This document shows, piece by piece, positions 1-8,454 of a stretch of 64,000 nucleotides of DNA; positions within the stretch are counted from its first letter, which is position 1, and each line of letters starts with the position of its first letter. Under the pieces are notes generated by a model. The model searched no databases and was not told where the DNA came from. It worked only from the letters and a program-made list of their open reading frames with translations. Position numbers and translations under genes: made by a program. Source of the DNA: Diphasiastrum complanatum (Eukaryota; Streptophyta; Lycopodiopsida; Lycopodiales; Lycopodiaceae); assembly GCA_029204225.1 (NCBI GenBank), contig MU832635.1, positions 1-64,000 on the forward strand. Reading direction: 5' to 3'.

Positions 1-218
1 TTTCAATTGTAAACATGTATATATTACCACATGGAAAAGGAGACAAATTCATACATGTAAACAACCCATTTATTGGATTTTTATTGATATCAATATAGAT
101 TCTTACAATCAAGTTATGTCCATAGTACACTACTGGATTGCAATTTTTCTACATTGATAAAAAACAAGATTCTTGTTTTCATATTGAGTAACGATGATGG
201 ACATGTATTTTCTGATAG

Positions 219-1095
219 TCAATCTCGGTGTTCTTCCATCAGTTGGATAGTTTCGCCAATATCACTGCATTTGATCTTCGTCTTTTATGTAACTGAATAA
301 AAGTATGTAACATTTAGTATAAAGATTATACGAGCAATTTTTTAAAGAAATTATACATCAAGAATAGAGTGTTTATAGCTACTTACAAGTTTGCCATTTG
401 AAATGAATCTGAAGTTTGAAAGTATATCATCATGTAGGAGCAATAGTTCTTGCCTAGTGTAATTTAGGCTCCCATCTTCTTCCACCTCAACACATGTCAA
501 AAGTGCATCATTGTATATTATTTCAATATTTTTTTGCTTAGAATGTCTGGTTTCCAAGTCCTGATCGAGTGGCACCCATTTACTCTTGCTTTGATAGCAA
601 AAGCAAAAGGAAGACATTTTAATTCTACATTCAATTTTTCCATCTGATTTTTTGTCCCAGCCTTCATTCATAAGTTCAGATAATAAACTATCTAATAAAT
701 TTTTACATATAAACATTGTTGTTGTATACATTGACACTTGAGAGAAGAAATCCACAAATATATTCAAAGAAGTAAACCAACTTATTTGAACTGTTTTTGA
801 ACCTGTGCTCATCTTTAATGAAATTTTTATATCATTATATAGTTTGCAACGAAATGATTCTAATATTACAGCCCTCTAAGGCAATCCATTCATCACTTTC
901 AAAACTAGGTAATGGAATTGGGACTATTTGGACATGGATTCATAAAAGAAGAGTCCACAATCAACAAGATCTTTTGCAGCTCTACCTCTATGTTGCAAAT
1001 GTCCAATATCAGTGTGTATTACGTCTAACACACCTACAAGAGATCCACTTGGCTCCCATTCATTTATATTGGATGGATACAAATATGCAAGTGAA
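219..1095 (-). pseudogene. Decayed multi-exon gene, product not identified
   Basis: I do not recognise this protein. Read on the minus strand, about 1090-925 encodes a compositionally normal stretch containing SGSLVGVLDVIHTDIGH and CGLFFYESMSK. The frame shifts near 924 (SFESDEWIALEG follows) and again near 877, then stays open to 387. That last stretch includes SLKMSTGSKTVQISW. At 386 the minus strand has a consensus donor (CTT|GTAAGT). An in-phase acceptor at 282-283 opens a last exon (281-219) ending QLMEEHRD and a stop. The exon-intron structure points to a host gene rather than a retroelement. The two frameshifts suggest a pseudogene or truncated duplicate, although sequencing errors in a real gene would look the same. 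The start lies outside what I can define, because upstream sequence runs into the copia relic at about 1282. Confidence 0.5.
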
Positions 1096-1281
1096 AAATA
1101 ATCAGATTGACAAGTTTAGTAATAAATGATAAGGAATGACAAAAAAAAATCAAAGCATTATAATATATCAATACTCTCAGTTTTTTTTATTGTGATCCTG
1201 ACAGTTGCTTGCACATTTATCTCTAAATGCATATATACATGTTGGACTAAAATTTCGGACATATTTTTTTCTCCTGACAAT

Positions 1282-1356
1282 TTGAGCTTGGGCCACCTCG
1301 AGTTACTACATGTACTTTGATTTCCCTCATAATCTATATTGAGTTTTTGAGTCATA
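1282..1356 (+). repeat. Left copy of the 75-bp terminal repeat of the outer copia relic
   Basis: This is nearly identical to 7801-7875, with a few substitutions. It begins TTGAGCTTGGGCCACC and ends GAGTCATA. It is probably the first 75 bp of the 5' LTR, with the rest deleted together with the primer site and gag. Confidence 0.65.
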
Positions 1357-1380
1357 AAGGAGCCAAGAAGACTAGTTCAA

Positions 1381-1484
1381 AATTGAAGGTATAGAGATCG
1401 TTCCCTTGAAGCTTGCACCATCTAAAGTTCTCTCTCTCAACAAGGTTCTTTTTGTTCCAAAGCTTACAAAGAACCTCATAAGTG
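1381..1484 (+). pseudogene. Copia Pol fragment before the nested insertion
   Basis: The frame reads GIEIVPLKLAPSKVLSLNK and then VLFVPKLTKNLIS, the conserved segment just before GAG-pre-integrase in copia polyproteins (typically VLYVPxLxxNLxS). It stops being copia-like exactly at 1484, where the minus-strand LTR begins. The protein continues at 5826, so this is the 5' half of an interrupted reading frame. Confidence 0.75.
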
Positions 1485-2492
1485 TGACGTGAAAAATAAT
1501 CTACTCAAATTGCAAATATCAATCAGGCTCTGAAACGAAATGTAATGAAACGAAGCGAAACTAAAACTTGAACGAGCTCTGACATTGACATGCTAAAACG
1601 AAATCAAATTAATCGCGAACGAAATGAATTTGGATGGATTTCAGATATGATCGCTGGTCACTGCCTGTATATCATTCCTACAATCCTCCAAAAAGTAGAC
1701 AAACACTACTGATCTATGTTATAGATTAATACAACATTTAACAAAACTGAACCAATGTGCAAAATTGATAAAAAAAAAACCAAGTGAATGAGATACACAA
1801 GTGATAGCAGATAGTAATTCATTCAAGATCAGACAAAATTGAGAGTGATATGTGCGTAATAGCTACAGTATCATCTATTGATCCTCTTGATTTTGAGCAT
1901 TGTATGATAGATCCACACAACCCATTGGCATGAGAGAAAATAGTGTTTTCTCACGAGTAGCGTCTTGCTTACTAGTAGACTTCTTAGATCTCTGTGAATC
2001 CTGCTTACAAAATTGTCTCGCTCACAGGCGGACTTCTATTTTGTATATGTTTTTTTTTTATCTGTTACTGTATGTATGTTATACATCTATTAATTGCATA
2101 CATTCAGAGTAGCATATTTGATTGGATAGACTAAAAAATCTATAACTAATCATGGATTACAAGAGAGGTGGGTTAGGCACGTCCTAATGCTCTTCCGCTG
2201 ATATCATCATATCAGATTAGGGTTTTTGTACTCCACAATACTTGCATGATCTTCTTGATCTTTTGGAGCATGAAGGTCAAAAAGTGTCGCAAAAATGTTT
2301 GCATCGCTTTGAGTCATTTGACTTTTGCGTCGTCTGACTTTCTCTTGTTGTATCACAAATACTTTTCTTTTGTGAACATTTTCGCCTCGTGTCTTTTCGT
2401 CAGGATGTTCGCGAACATTTTCGCTTCGTGTCTTTTCATCAAATTGCTGAAAGCTAGCAAAGCTTTGGAAATAGAAAATTTTTGTTTCTTCA
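1485..2492 (-). repeat. 3' LTR of the nested copia element
   Basis: It aligns over its whole length with 4797-5825. It begins TGACGTGAAAAATAATC and ends TTCTTCA on the + strand. Near its right end are imperfect repeats of a CTTCGTGTCTTTT-type motif; the other LTR has one more such unit, which explains its extra ~20 bp. Confidence 0.88.
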
Positions 2493-2508
2493 GCTCTCTC
2501 TCAAAGTG
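2493..2508 (-). other. Polypurine tract of the nested copia element
   Basis: On the minus strand a run close to TTTGAGAGAGAGC directly precedes the 3' LTR start (TGAAGAAAC). This is the usual position of the plus-strand primer. Confidence 0.6.
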
Positions 2509-3442
2509 TAGTAGCTTGATGACTCCAAAACTTATCAAGAACATGTGCATAAGCTGCACAACCAAAGATACAGATGTGAGTCAGATTGGATTTTCTACCC
2601 CACCATGATTCGTGTGGTTTCCTGTGAGGAACACCAAATTTTCCTATCCTGTTCTAAATGTAAGCAGTTGCAACTACTGCTTCAGCCCACAACACTCTTG
2701 GATCCTTTGAATAGGCCATCATGCACCTAGCAGCTTCCATTAGAGTCTTGTTCTTTCTTTCTGCAACACTGTTGTGCTATGGTGCATAAGATGTAATTCT
2801 TTTGTGAATGATTCCACGATCATTGCAGAAGTCAGTGAATCGATTTGAGATGTATTCTCCACCTCAATCTGTTCTGATATGCTTCACCTTACTTCCTATG
2901 CATCTTTCTACCCAATTCACATACTTTGTGAATTTGTCAAATGCTTCTGATTTATTGTGAATAAAGTAGACTCTGGCAAATTTACTGTGATCATCAATAA
3001 AGATTATATAATACTTTGAGCCTCCTACTGAGATCACATTGAAAGATCCACAGATGTCAGAATGTACAAGCTCCAAAATCTTTGTAGTTCTGTAGGAGTC
3101 TTTGACAAAAGGAGTACATGACATCTTACCCTTCAAACATGCATCACAGGTCATTGAACTAGTTGCATTCGAGATGGTCACCCCTGTGATTGCATGATGG
3201 CTTGTTTGATATAGTGCCATTGAATTCATATGGCATAGTCTCCTATGCCATAGAGTATCTGGCGAATCATCATGAGTCTGATGCACTTGATCTGCAGGTA
3301 GACATACCTTCAAGTGATATAGGTTGTCTTTTCTTCTACCTTGAGTGATTAATGTACTGGTACTTGCATCAACAATGTTACATGCTTCGTCTGAGAATGT
3401 TATATGCATCCTTGCATCAGCTATTCTTGCCATTGATAGCAA
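2509..3442 (-). pseudogene. Copia GAG-pre-integrase and integrase, broken by stops
   Basis: On the minus strand the region encodes DTLWHRRLCHMNSMAL (GAG-pre-integrase), the HHCC-like zinc segment with CDACLKGKMSCTPF, and the integrase core. The core shows the expected acidic residues in ELVHSDICGSF and YIIFIDDHSKF, and the glutamate in NSVAERKNKTL. Two premature stops in the core (RTD-stop-GGEY near 2861 and YAP-stop-HNS near 2775) are each one C-to-T change from a sense codon (CGA and CAG). The C-terminal segment with WWGRKS and FGCAAYAHV lies just before the polypurine tract, so nothing of reverse transcriptase remains. Confidence 0.85.
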
Positions 3443-3448
3443 GTCCTG

Positions 3449-3682
3449 CTACAGTGTAGGCACGAACAGAACATCTTCGAGTCGTCTGTCTCTGTCGTTT
3501 GTGTTGAGCCATAGTGAGCCAATACCATTCACTTGATGCTTTGATCCATCTCCAAGAACAATAAATCTTGATGGATCTGCACTTCGGAAATCGGAGATGA
3601 TTCGTCTTGATGTGACGAAGTGCGAGGTAGCTCCTAAATCAAGAATTACCTCCTGTGTGTTAGGTGTTGATATTGCACACAT
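3449..3682 (-). pseudogene. Copia protease region
   Basis: The minus-strand frame contains EVILDLGATSHFVTS, the aspartic protease signature (usually DSGAS/TxH; here D-L-G), followed by FIVLGDGSKHQVNGIG and the conserved VLFVPTL. It is separated by a frameshift from the integrase frame starting at 3442. As in other copia elements, it sits between the zinc-knuckle part of Gag and GAG-pre-integrase. Confidence 0.8.
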
Positions 3683-3797
3683 GTCTACACAAATGTAGGT
3701 AGTTGAATTTTGTGATTCGTTCTTTCTTCGCCCATCTTTGAGCTCTCTAGCTCCTCGACATAGGACGAACTATTGTTGTTCTCCTATCTGCTTTTAG

Positions 3798-4705
3798 CTA
3801 ATTTATTTCTTGGGTTTTGGTGGTAGTCCATGGCTGCATGACCTTCTTGTGACAGTGGATACACTCAATTTTTGGATTAAGCCCACACAAATTGATAGTA
3901 TGTCCTTCGCGTTTGCATCTCACGCATGTCTTTTTGTCTCCACTCTGCTGTTTTGACCTTTCTTTGTTCTTCCATTTGCTTTTGCTGGCTCCTGCTTGCT
4001 GATCTCGATCCAGCTTTCGAGCTAACTCCCTCTTAGGCTTTAATTGCTTCTTTGTCTTCTCCTTGTTGTTGTAGAGGGCTTGGTCAGAAGCATCCTTGTG
4101 ATGAAGGTGCTCTCGAACTTTGACTTCTTCTTGAATCTCGACAACAACCTTTTCGAGTGTCATAGTAGGATCTTTTGCTAGCAGGGTTCTGGTTGTTTAG
4201 AAGGATCTTGGTAAAGCTCTCAACAGATAAGCGAGCTGCTTCTCTAATGACACTACATTTTCTGCTCCAGAATTGTGTAGTGAAAGGAAAAGATCCTTCA
4301 TCTTCCTAATGAAGGAAGTGATGTCTTTACCATCCCACTACAAGTTTGTCAACTGATCTTCGAGCAACATGATCTGATTGTATGATTTCGTCTAAAATCT
4401 TGTGAGTAATGTATCCCACATTCATTTTGCTTTAGAGATTGGAGCCAAGTCAGTCTATCCTCGATGGATGAAGATAGCACAACTATTGTCTTATCTTTCT
4501 TCTCCCTCCATTCGCGTAGCTCCTTGTCTGTAGTTGTAGGCATCTCCTCGGTGCCATCTACCCAAGGGAATAATCCTTCTCTCTTTAGTATCAGCGAGGT
4601 CTTAACCTTCCATGCTAGGAAGTTAGATTCTGATGAATCGAGGATTGTACAGATCTTGGATTGTATGCTGCTTATTGAAGCCATTGTTGTGAATTGTGTT
4701 CTCAC
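3798..4705 (-). pseudogene. Copia Gag, in two frame segments
   Basis: The N-terminal part (4705-4349) has the copia Gag pattern SNFLAWKVKTSLILKREG, with a DGTEEMPTT-type acidic linker and DRLTWLQSL. The C-terminal part (4163-3798) is basic and ends in a CCHC zinc knuckle, CVRCKREGHTINLC. Between 4349 and 4163 the frame is shifted. Gag would form the particle and bind RNA; this copy cannot yield an intact protein. Confidence 0.8.
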
Positions 4706-4782
4706 TTGTTGATGGTTCTTTGTTTGAATGCTTAGCCTCCTGGATCTGATAGCTTTGTGGCTATGTCAGACTATGATAGGAT

Positions 4783-4795
4783 GGCTCTGATACCA
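4783..4795 (-). other. tRNA-iMet primer binding site of the nested copia element
   Basis: The minus strand reads TGGTATCAGAGCC, the standard plant copia primer site complementary to the initiator methionine tRNA 3' end. It lies one base from the 5' LTR boundary at 4797, which fixes the LTR end and the element's orientation. Confidence 0.9.
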
Positions 4796-4796
4796 C

Positions 4797-5825
4797 TGAT
4801 GCGAAAAATGATCAATGCAAATTGCAAATATTAATCAGGCTTTGAAACAAAACAAAACGAAATGAAGCGAAACTAAAACTTGAATGAGCTCTGATATTGA
4901 CATTGCTAAAACAAAATCAAATTAATCGCAAACGAAATAAATTTGGATGGATTTTAAATATGATCGCTGGTCACTACCTGTTATATCATTCCTACAATCC
5001 TCCAGAAAGTAGACAAACACTAATGATCTACGTTATTGATTAATACAACATTCAACAAAACTGGATCGGTGTGCGGATTTGATAAAAAACAAGTGAATGA
5101 GATACACAAGTGATAGCAGACAATAATTCATTCAAGATCAGACAAAATTGAGAGTAATATGTGCGTAATAGCTACAGTATCATCTATTGATCCTCTTGAT
5201 TTTAAGCGCTGTATGACAGATCCACACAACACATTGGCATGAGAGAAAATAGTGTTCTCTCACGAGTAGCATCCGCTTACTAGCGGACTTCTTGGATCTC
5301 TGTGGATCCTGCTTACAAAATTGTCTCACTCACAGGCGAACTTTTATTCTGTATATGTTTTTTTTATCTGTTACTGTATGTATCTTATACATCTAGTAAT
5401 TGCATACATTCCGAGTAGCATATCTGATTAGATAGACTAAACAGTCTATAACTAATCATGGATTACAAGAGAGGTGAGTTAGGCACGTCCTAGCGCTCTT
5501 CCGCTGATGTCATTATATCAGATCATGGTTTTTGTACTCCATGGTACTTGCATGATCTTCCTGATCCTTTGGAGCATGAAGGTAAATAAGTGTCGCAAAA
5601 TTTTTTGCATCACCTTGAGTCATCTGACTTTCTCCTGTTGTATCACGAACACTTTTCTTTCGCAAACATTTTTGCTTCGTGTCTTTTTGTCAGGATGTTC
5701 GCGAACATTTTTGTTTCGTGTCTTTTCGTCAAGATGTTCGCAAACATTTTTGCTTCGTGTCTTTTTGTCAAACTGAGGGCTGAAAGCTAGCAAAGCTTTT
5801 GAAACAGAGACATTTTGGTTCTTCA
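4797..5825 (-). repeat. 5' LTR of the nested copia element
   Basis: It is homologous over its length to 1485-2492. The two copies differ at scattered positions, so the insertion is not recent. Both contain a TCTGTTACTGTATGTAT stretch and a run of TTCGCTTCGTGTCTTTT-like repeats near the right end. Confidence 0.88.
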
Positions 5826-6042
5826 AAGTATTGGCCAACTTTTTGATAGTGGCCATGAAGTGAAACTCCATATTGATACTTGTGTGATCAAGAATGATGA
5901 TGAGATCCTTGCACATGGATATAGATTTGGAGGCATATATAAATTGGATCCAAGAGAAAGTGCAAATTCTTTTGAGGTTGCTTATGTGACCAAGCTTTCC
6001 AAGGAGGAGTTATGGCATAGGAGATTGGGACATCCCAATTAG
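5826..6042 (+). pseudogene. Outer copia relic: GAG-pre-integrase resumes after the insertion
   Basis: The frame resumes with GQLFDSGHEVKLHID, continues through GYRFGGIYKLDPRES, and ends ELWHRRLGHPN followed by a stop (TAG, 6040-6042). The LWHRRLGH motif is the conserved GAG-pre-integrase histidine block. Joining 1484 and this segment restores a normal copia order, which is the basis for calling the inner element an insertion. Confidence 0.8.
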
Positions 6043-6085
6043 AAATCCATGCTTTCTATGATAAAAAAAAACCAAGGCTATTGGC

Positions 6086-6766
6086 TTGCCAAATACACTT
6101 TCCAAGGAGATCAAGCCATGTGAGGCTTGTGAAAAATCACACAAGAAGCCAGATACAAGATCTTCCATCAAAAGTACACTTCCTTTGGAGTTGATCCACT
6201 CGGATGTACATTTCTCATCAAGCACAAGCAAGGGAGGAGCCTCTGGTTTTGTGACTTTTATTGATGATCACACAAGATACACATGCTTATATCTTCTTTC
6301 TTCAAAGTCCATGGTGTATGATTATTTCCTATTATTCAAAGCATATGTTGAGAAGCAATTCTCATTGAAGATCAAAGCTTTGAGGAGTGATGGAGGTGGA
6401 GAGTACATCTCCAACAAATTTCATGACTATTGTGAGCAAGAAGACATTAAAATGGAGTTCTCTTGTGCCTATTCCCCTTCTCAAAATGGGTGGCCAAGAG
6501 GAAGAATAGATCCTTGTGTGCCCAAGGTTGATCACCTTAGAGTATTTGGAAGTGTTTGCTTTGCACATATTCCCTTGGAAACAAGGAAGAAACATGATCC
6601 ATGCTCAAGCAAAGTGATCATGGTTGGATACTCATCCACCAAGAAGGCCTATAGAGTCTTCATACTCTCTACTTCAAAAGTGATTGAGAGTAGAGATGTC
6701 ATATTTCATGAAAATCAACATCCATCACTTGAAGGGGCCGAGATCAAACAATCTCAAGATGCATAA
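6086..6766 (+). pseudogene. Outer copia relic: integrase with an internal deletion
   Basis: It encodes KPCEACEKSHKKPDTRSS (zinc-binding CxxC), ELIHSDVHFSSS, FVTFIDDHTRYTCLY and SDGGGEYISNKFHDYCEQ, the integrase core. After AYSPSQNG the sequence jumps to PKVDHLRVFGSVCFAHIP. The segment with the catalytic glutamate (GVAERKNR in relatives) has therefore been deleted. The C-terminal domain through VIESRDVIFHENQ is intact. Confidence 0.85.
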
Positions 6767-6796
6767 CAAATCATCACTATTGAAGACAATCAAGAT

Positions 6797-7287
6797 GTGT
6801 TGGGGTCAAGATTTGAGGAGGAGTCTCCTCAGGTTTTCTCACCTAGAATATTCTTGAGAAAGAGATCTGAGCCTAATAGGCTATCTTATGTTGAGCAAGT
6901 GGATCTTGATTCCACTAATTATTCATTTTTCATCGCACATGAAGAGCCAAAGGATGTTGAATATGCACTCAATACCAAGGAGTGGTATGAGGCTATGAAG
7001 CAAGAATATGATGCATTGATCACCAACCATACTTGGGAGCTTGTGGATCCTCCATCCATCCAACATATTGCAAGTGGGTATTTCGAAACAAGTACAACCA
7101 AGATGTCACCATCAACAAGTACAAGGCAAGATTATGTGCAAAGGGATTAATTGAAATCCATGGACTTGATTATGAAGAGACCTTTGCACCCGTGGCAAAG
7201 ATGGTGACAATAAGGATCATCATATCTATTGTTTGCTATTTCAAATGGAGCCAAGAGGGTGCTAAGGTACATATCTTCATCACATGA
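6797..7287 (+). pseudogene. Outer copia relic: N-terminal reverse transcriptase fragment
   Basis: Two overlapping frames give WYEAMKQEYDALITNHTWELV and then, after a frameshift near 7070, KWVFRNKYNQD, YKARLCAKG and DYEETFAPVAKMVTIR. This is the conserved start of copia reverse transcriptase. The polymerase core with the YVDD-type motif is missing, because after about 7245 the sequence passes directly into the RNase H connection (KRVLRYI). Confidence 0.85.
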
Positions 7288-7637
7288 TTATGGTTTGCTT
7301 TATAAGAGTGAAGATCTATCCATTATTGGCTACTTGGATTCGGACTTTGCAAGTGACAAGGTGGATCGAAAGTCCACGAAGTGCATATACAATATATTTT
7401 GGAGGAAATCTCATATCTTGGCTTCCCAAAAAGCAAGATACTATCTCTCTTTCATCATGTGAGGCCGAGTATAAAGCACTCACTACATCAACAAAAGAAG
7501 TGCTTTGGATCAAGAGGATTTTTTTGGAGCTAAAGTGCATCAAAGAGGATGATCTACCATTGATCTATTCAAATAGTCAAGTACACATGGTCATCATTAG
7601 GCCAGAAGTCAATTTTGATGTACCCCAAGCTAGTTAG
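7245..7637 (+). pseudogene. Outer copia relic: RNase H fragment
   Basis: The frames contain RVLRYISSSHDYGLLYK, GYLDSDFASDKVDRKST and, after a frameshift near 7430, SLSSCEAEYKALTTSTKEVLWIKR. These are the conserved D and E segments of copia RNase H. The C-terminus is degraded and followed by non-coding sequence up to the 3' terminal repeat at 7801. Confidence 0.8.
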
Positions 7638-7800
7638 GTTGCTTACAAGTGTCCAAGTGATCAAGTCAATGTGTTGGCAAAGAGTCAAGGGTCCAATCAT
7701 AAGTGAAAGATTTTTAAGATGAGTCCGATCAAAACCAAGGGATGATGACTCACTCATCCAATAGGATTAGAGAGGTCATAAATAAGGGGTCCAATAGGAA

Positions 7801-7875
7801 TTGAGCTTGGGCCACCTCGAGTTACTACATGTACTTTAATTTCCCTCTTAATCTATATTGAGTTTTTGAGTCATA
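7801..7875 (+). repeat. Right copy of the 75-bp terminal repeat of the outer copia relic
   Basis: It matches 1282-1356. It lies about 160 bp after the last RNase H-like codons, the expected place for the start of a 3' LTR. The LTR may extend to about 8160, but there is no second full copy to prove it. Confidence 0.65.
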
Positions 7876-7995
7876 TTGGAGATCAATCAATTTTGTGTGT
7901 ATTACACTCTCTCTCTACCCGAGGCTTTGATTGGCACTTTCCCTCTCTACTCAAGAGCAACAACTTTTCTTAGTTTTTTTCTTGAGTGCCTTCCA

Positions 7996-8226
7996 CACGT
8001 GTGAAACTACTTTGGTGAGGAATGTATGCATGTAGATTTGCCTCTTTCCTTATAATTTGACATAAATCTTGGATTTCAGTCTAGAGTTGATCTAAAGTTC
8101 AAAAGCAAAGCTTGGGAGATCTTAATCACACATTAGGGCATTTCCACACGTGTGAAAATCACACAGTTTGCTTATATATTCCCTCTTAGTGATTTCATAA
8201 AAATGCTTATCTCGCCCGAACACGTG
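7996..8226 (+). promoter_or_regulatory. Three CACGTG (G-box) sites and a TATA-like box upstream of the F-box gene
   Basis: CACGTG occurs at 7996-8001, 8147-8152 and 8221-8226. The first two sit in an identical TTCCACACGTGTGAAA context. A TTATATAT element lies near 8172, about 280 bp before the chosen ATG. CACGTG is the known core of plant G-boxes bound by bZIP/bHLH factors. Activity here is an inference. The first two sites may derive from the LTR of the outer copia relic. Confidence 0.4.
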
Positions 8227-8454
8227 GCGCCAAGGTATCGAAATTAAAATCGTGTGGTTGTGGTGAACCTTGGGGCCAAAATTGAGGCACGTCTCCTATT
8301 ACAAAACTCCAAAGTCCAAAGCGCAAACCGTGGTTGAGATGAGTCTCTTTCTCTTTAAACATTTATCCTCTCGCTCGAGTTTCCGTCCATTTTTCTTATA
8401 ATCTTAAAGGCACAAGCATTGTCTTCATGGCTGGGCTTTACAACTGAGGGACAA

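Larger units (their letters stand above)
1485..5825 (-). mobile_element. Nested Ty1/copia element, minus strand, Gag-PR-IN only
   Basis: This is a 4.34 kb LTR retrotransposon inserted into the outer copia relic. The 5' LTR is 4797-5825 and the 3' LTR is 1485-2492. Both are about 1 kb, clearly homologous, and bounded by TG...CA. A 13-bp match to the initiator-Met tRNA primer site lies one base inside the 5' LTR, and a purine-rich tract abuts the 3' LTR. The flanking pentanucleotides AAGTG (1480-1484) and AAGTA (5826-5830) form a target-site duplication with one mismatch. Gag, protease and integrase segments are present. Reverse transcriptase and RNase H are absent, because integrase runs almost directly into the polypurine tract. 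It therefore could not have moved in its present form without proteins supplied in trans. Confidence 0.9.
1282..7875 (+). mobile_element. Outer Ty1/copia relic, + strand, split by a nested element
   Basis: This is a degraded copia retrotransposon. Its ends are marked by a 75-bp direct repeat (1282-1356 and 7801-7875), best read as the start of its LTR on each side. After the left copy the gag region is missing, and the frame enters directly into the end of the protease/spacer region (SLNKVLFVPKLTKNLIS, 1438-1484). The element is then interrupted by the minus-strand copia at 1485-5825. It resumes at 5826 with GQLFDSGHEVKLHID and continues through GAG-pre-integrase, integrase, a truncated reverse transcriptase and RNase H fragments to 7637. 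Several frameshifts and deletions make it non-functional. Its 3' LTR probably runs on beyond 7875 toward the SKIP24-like gene, but the right end is not defined. Confidence 0.75.
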
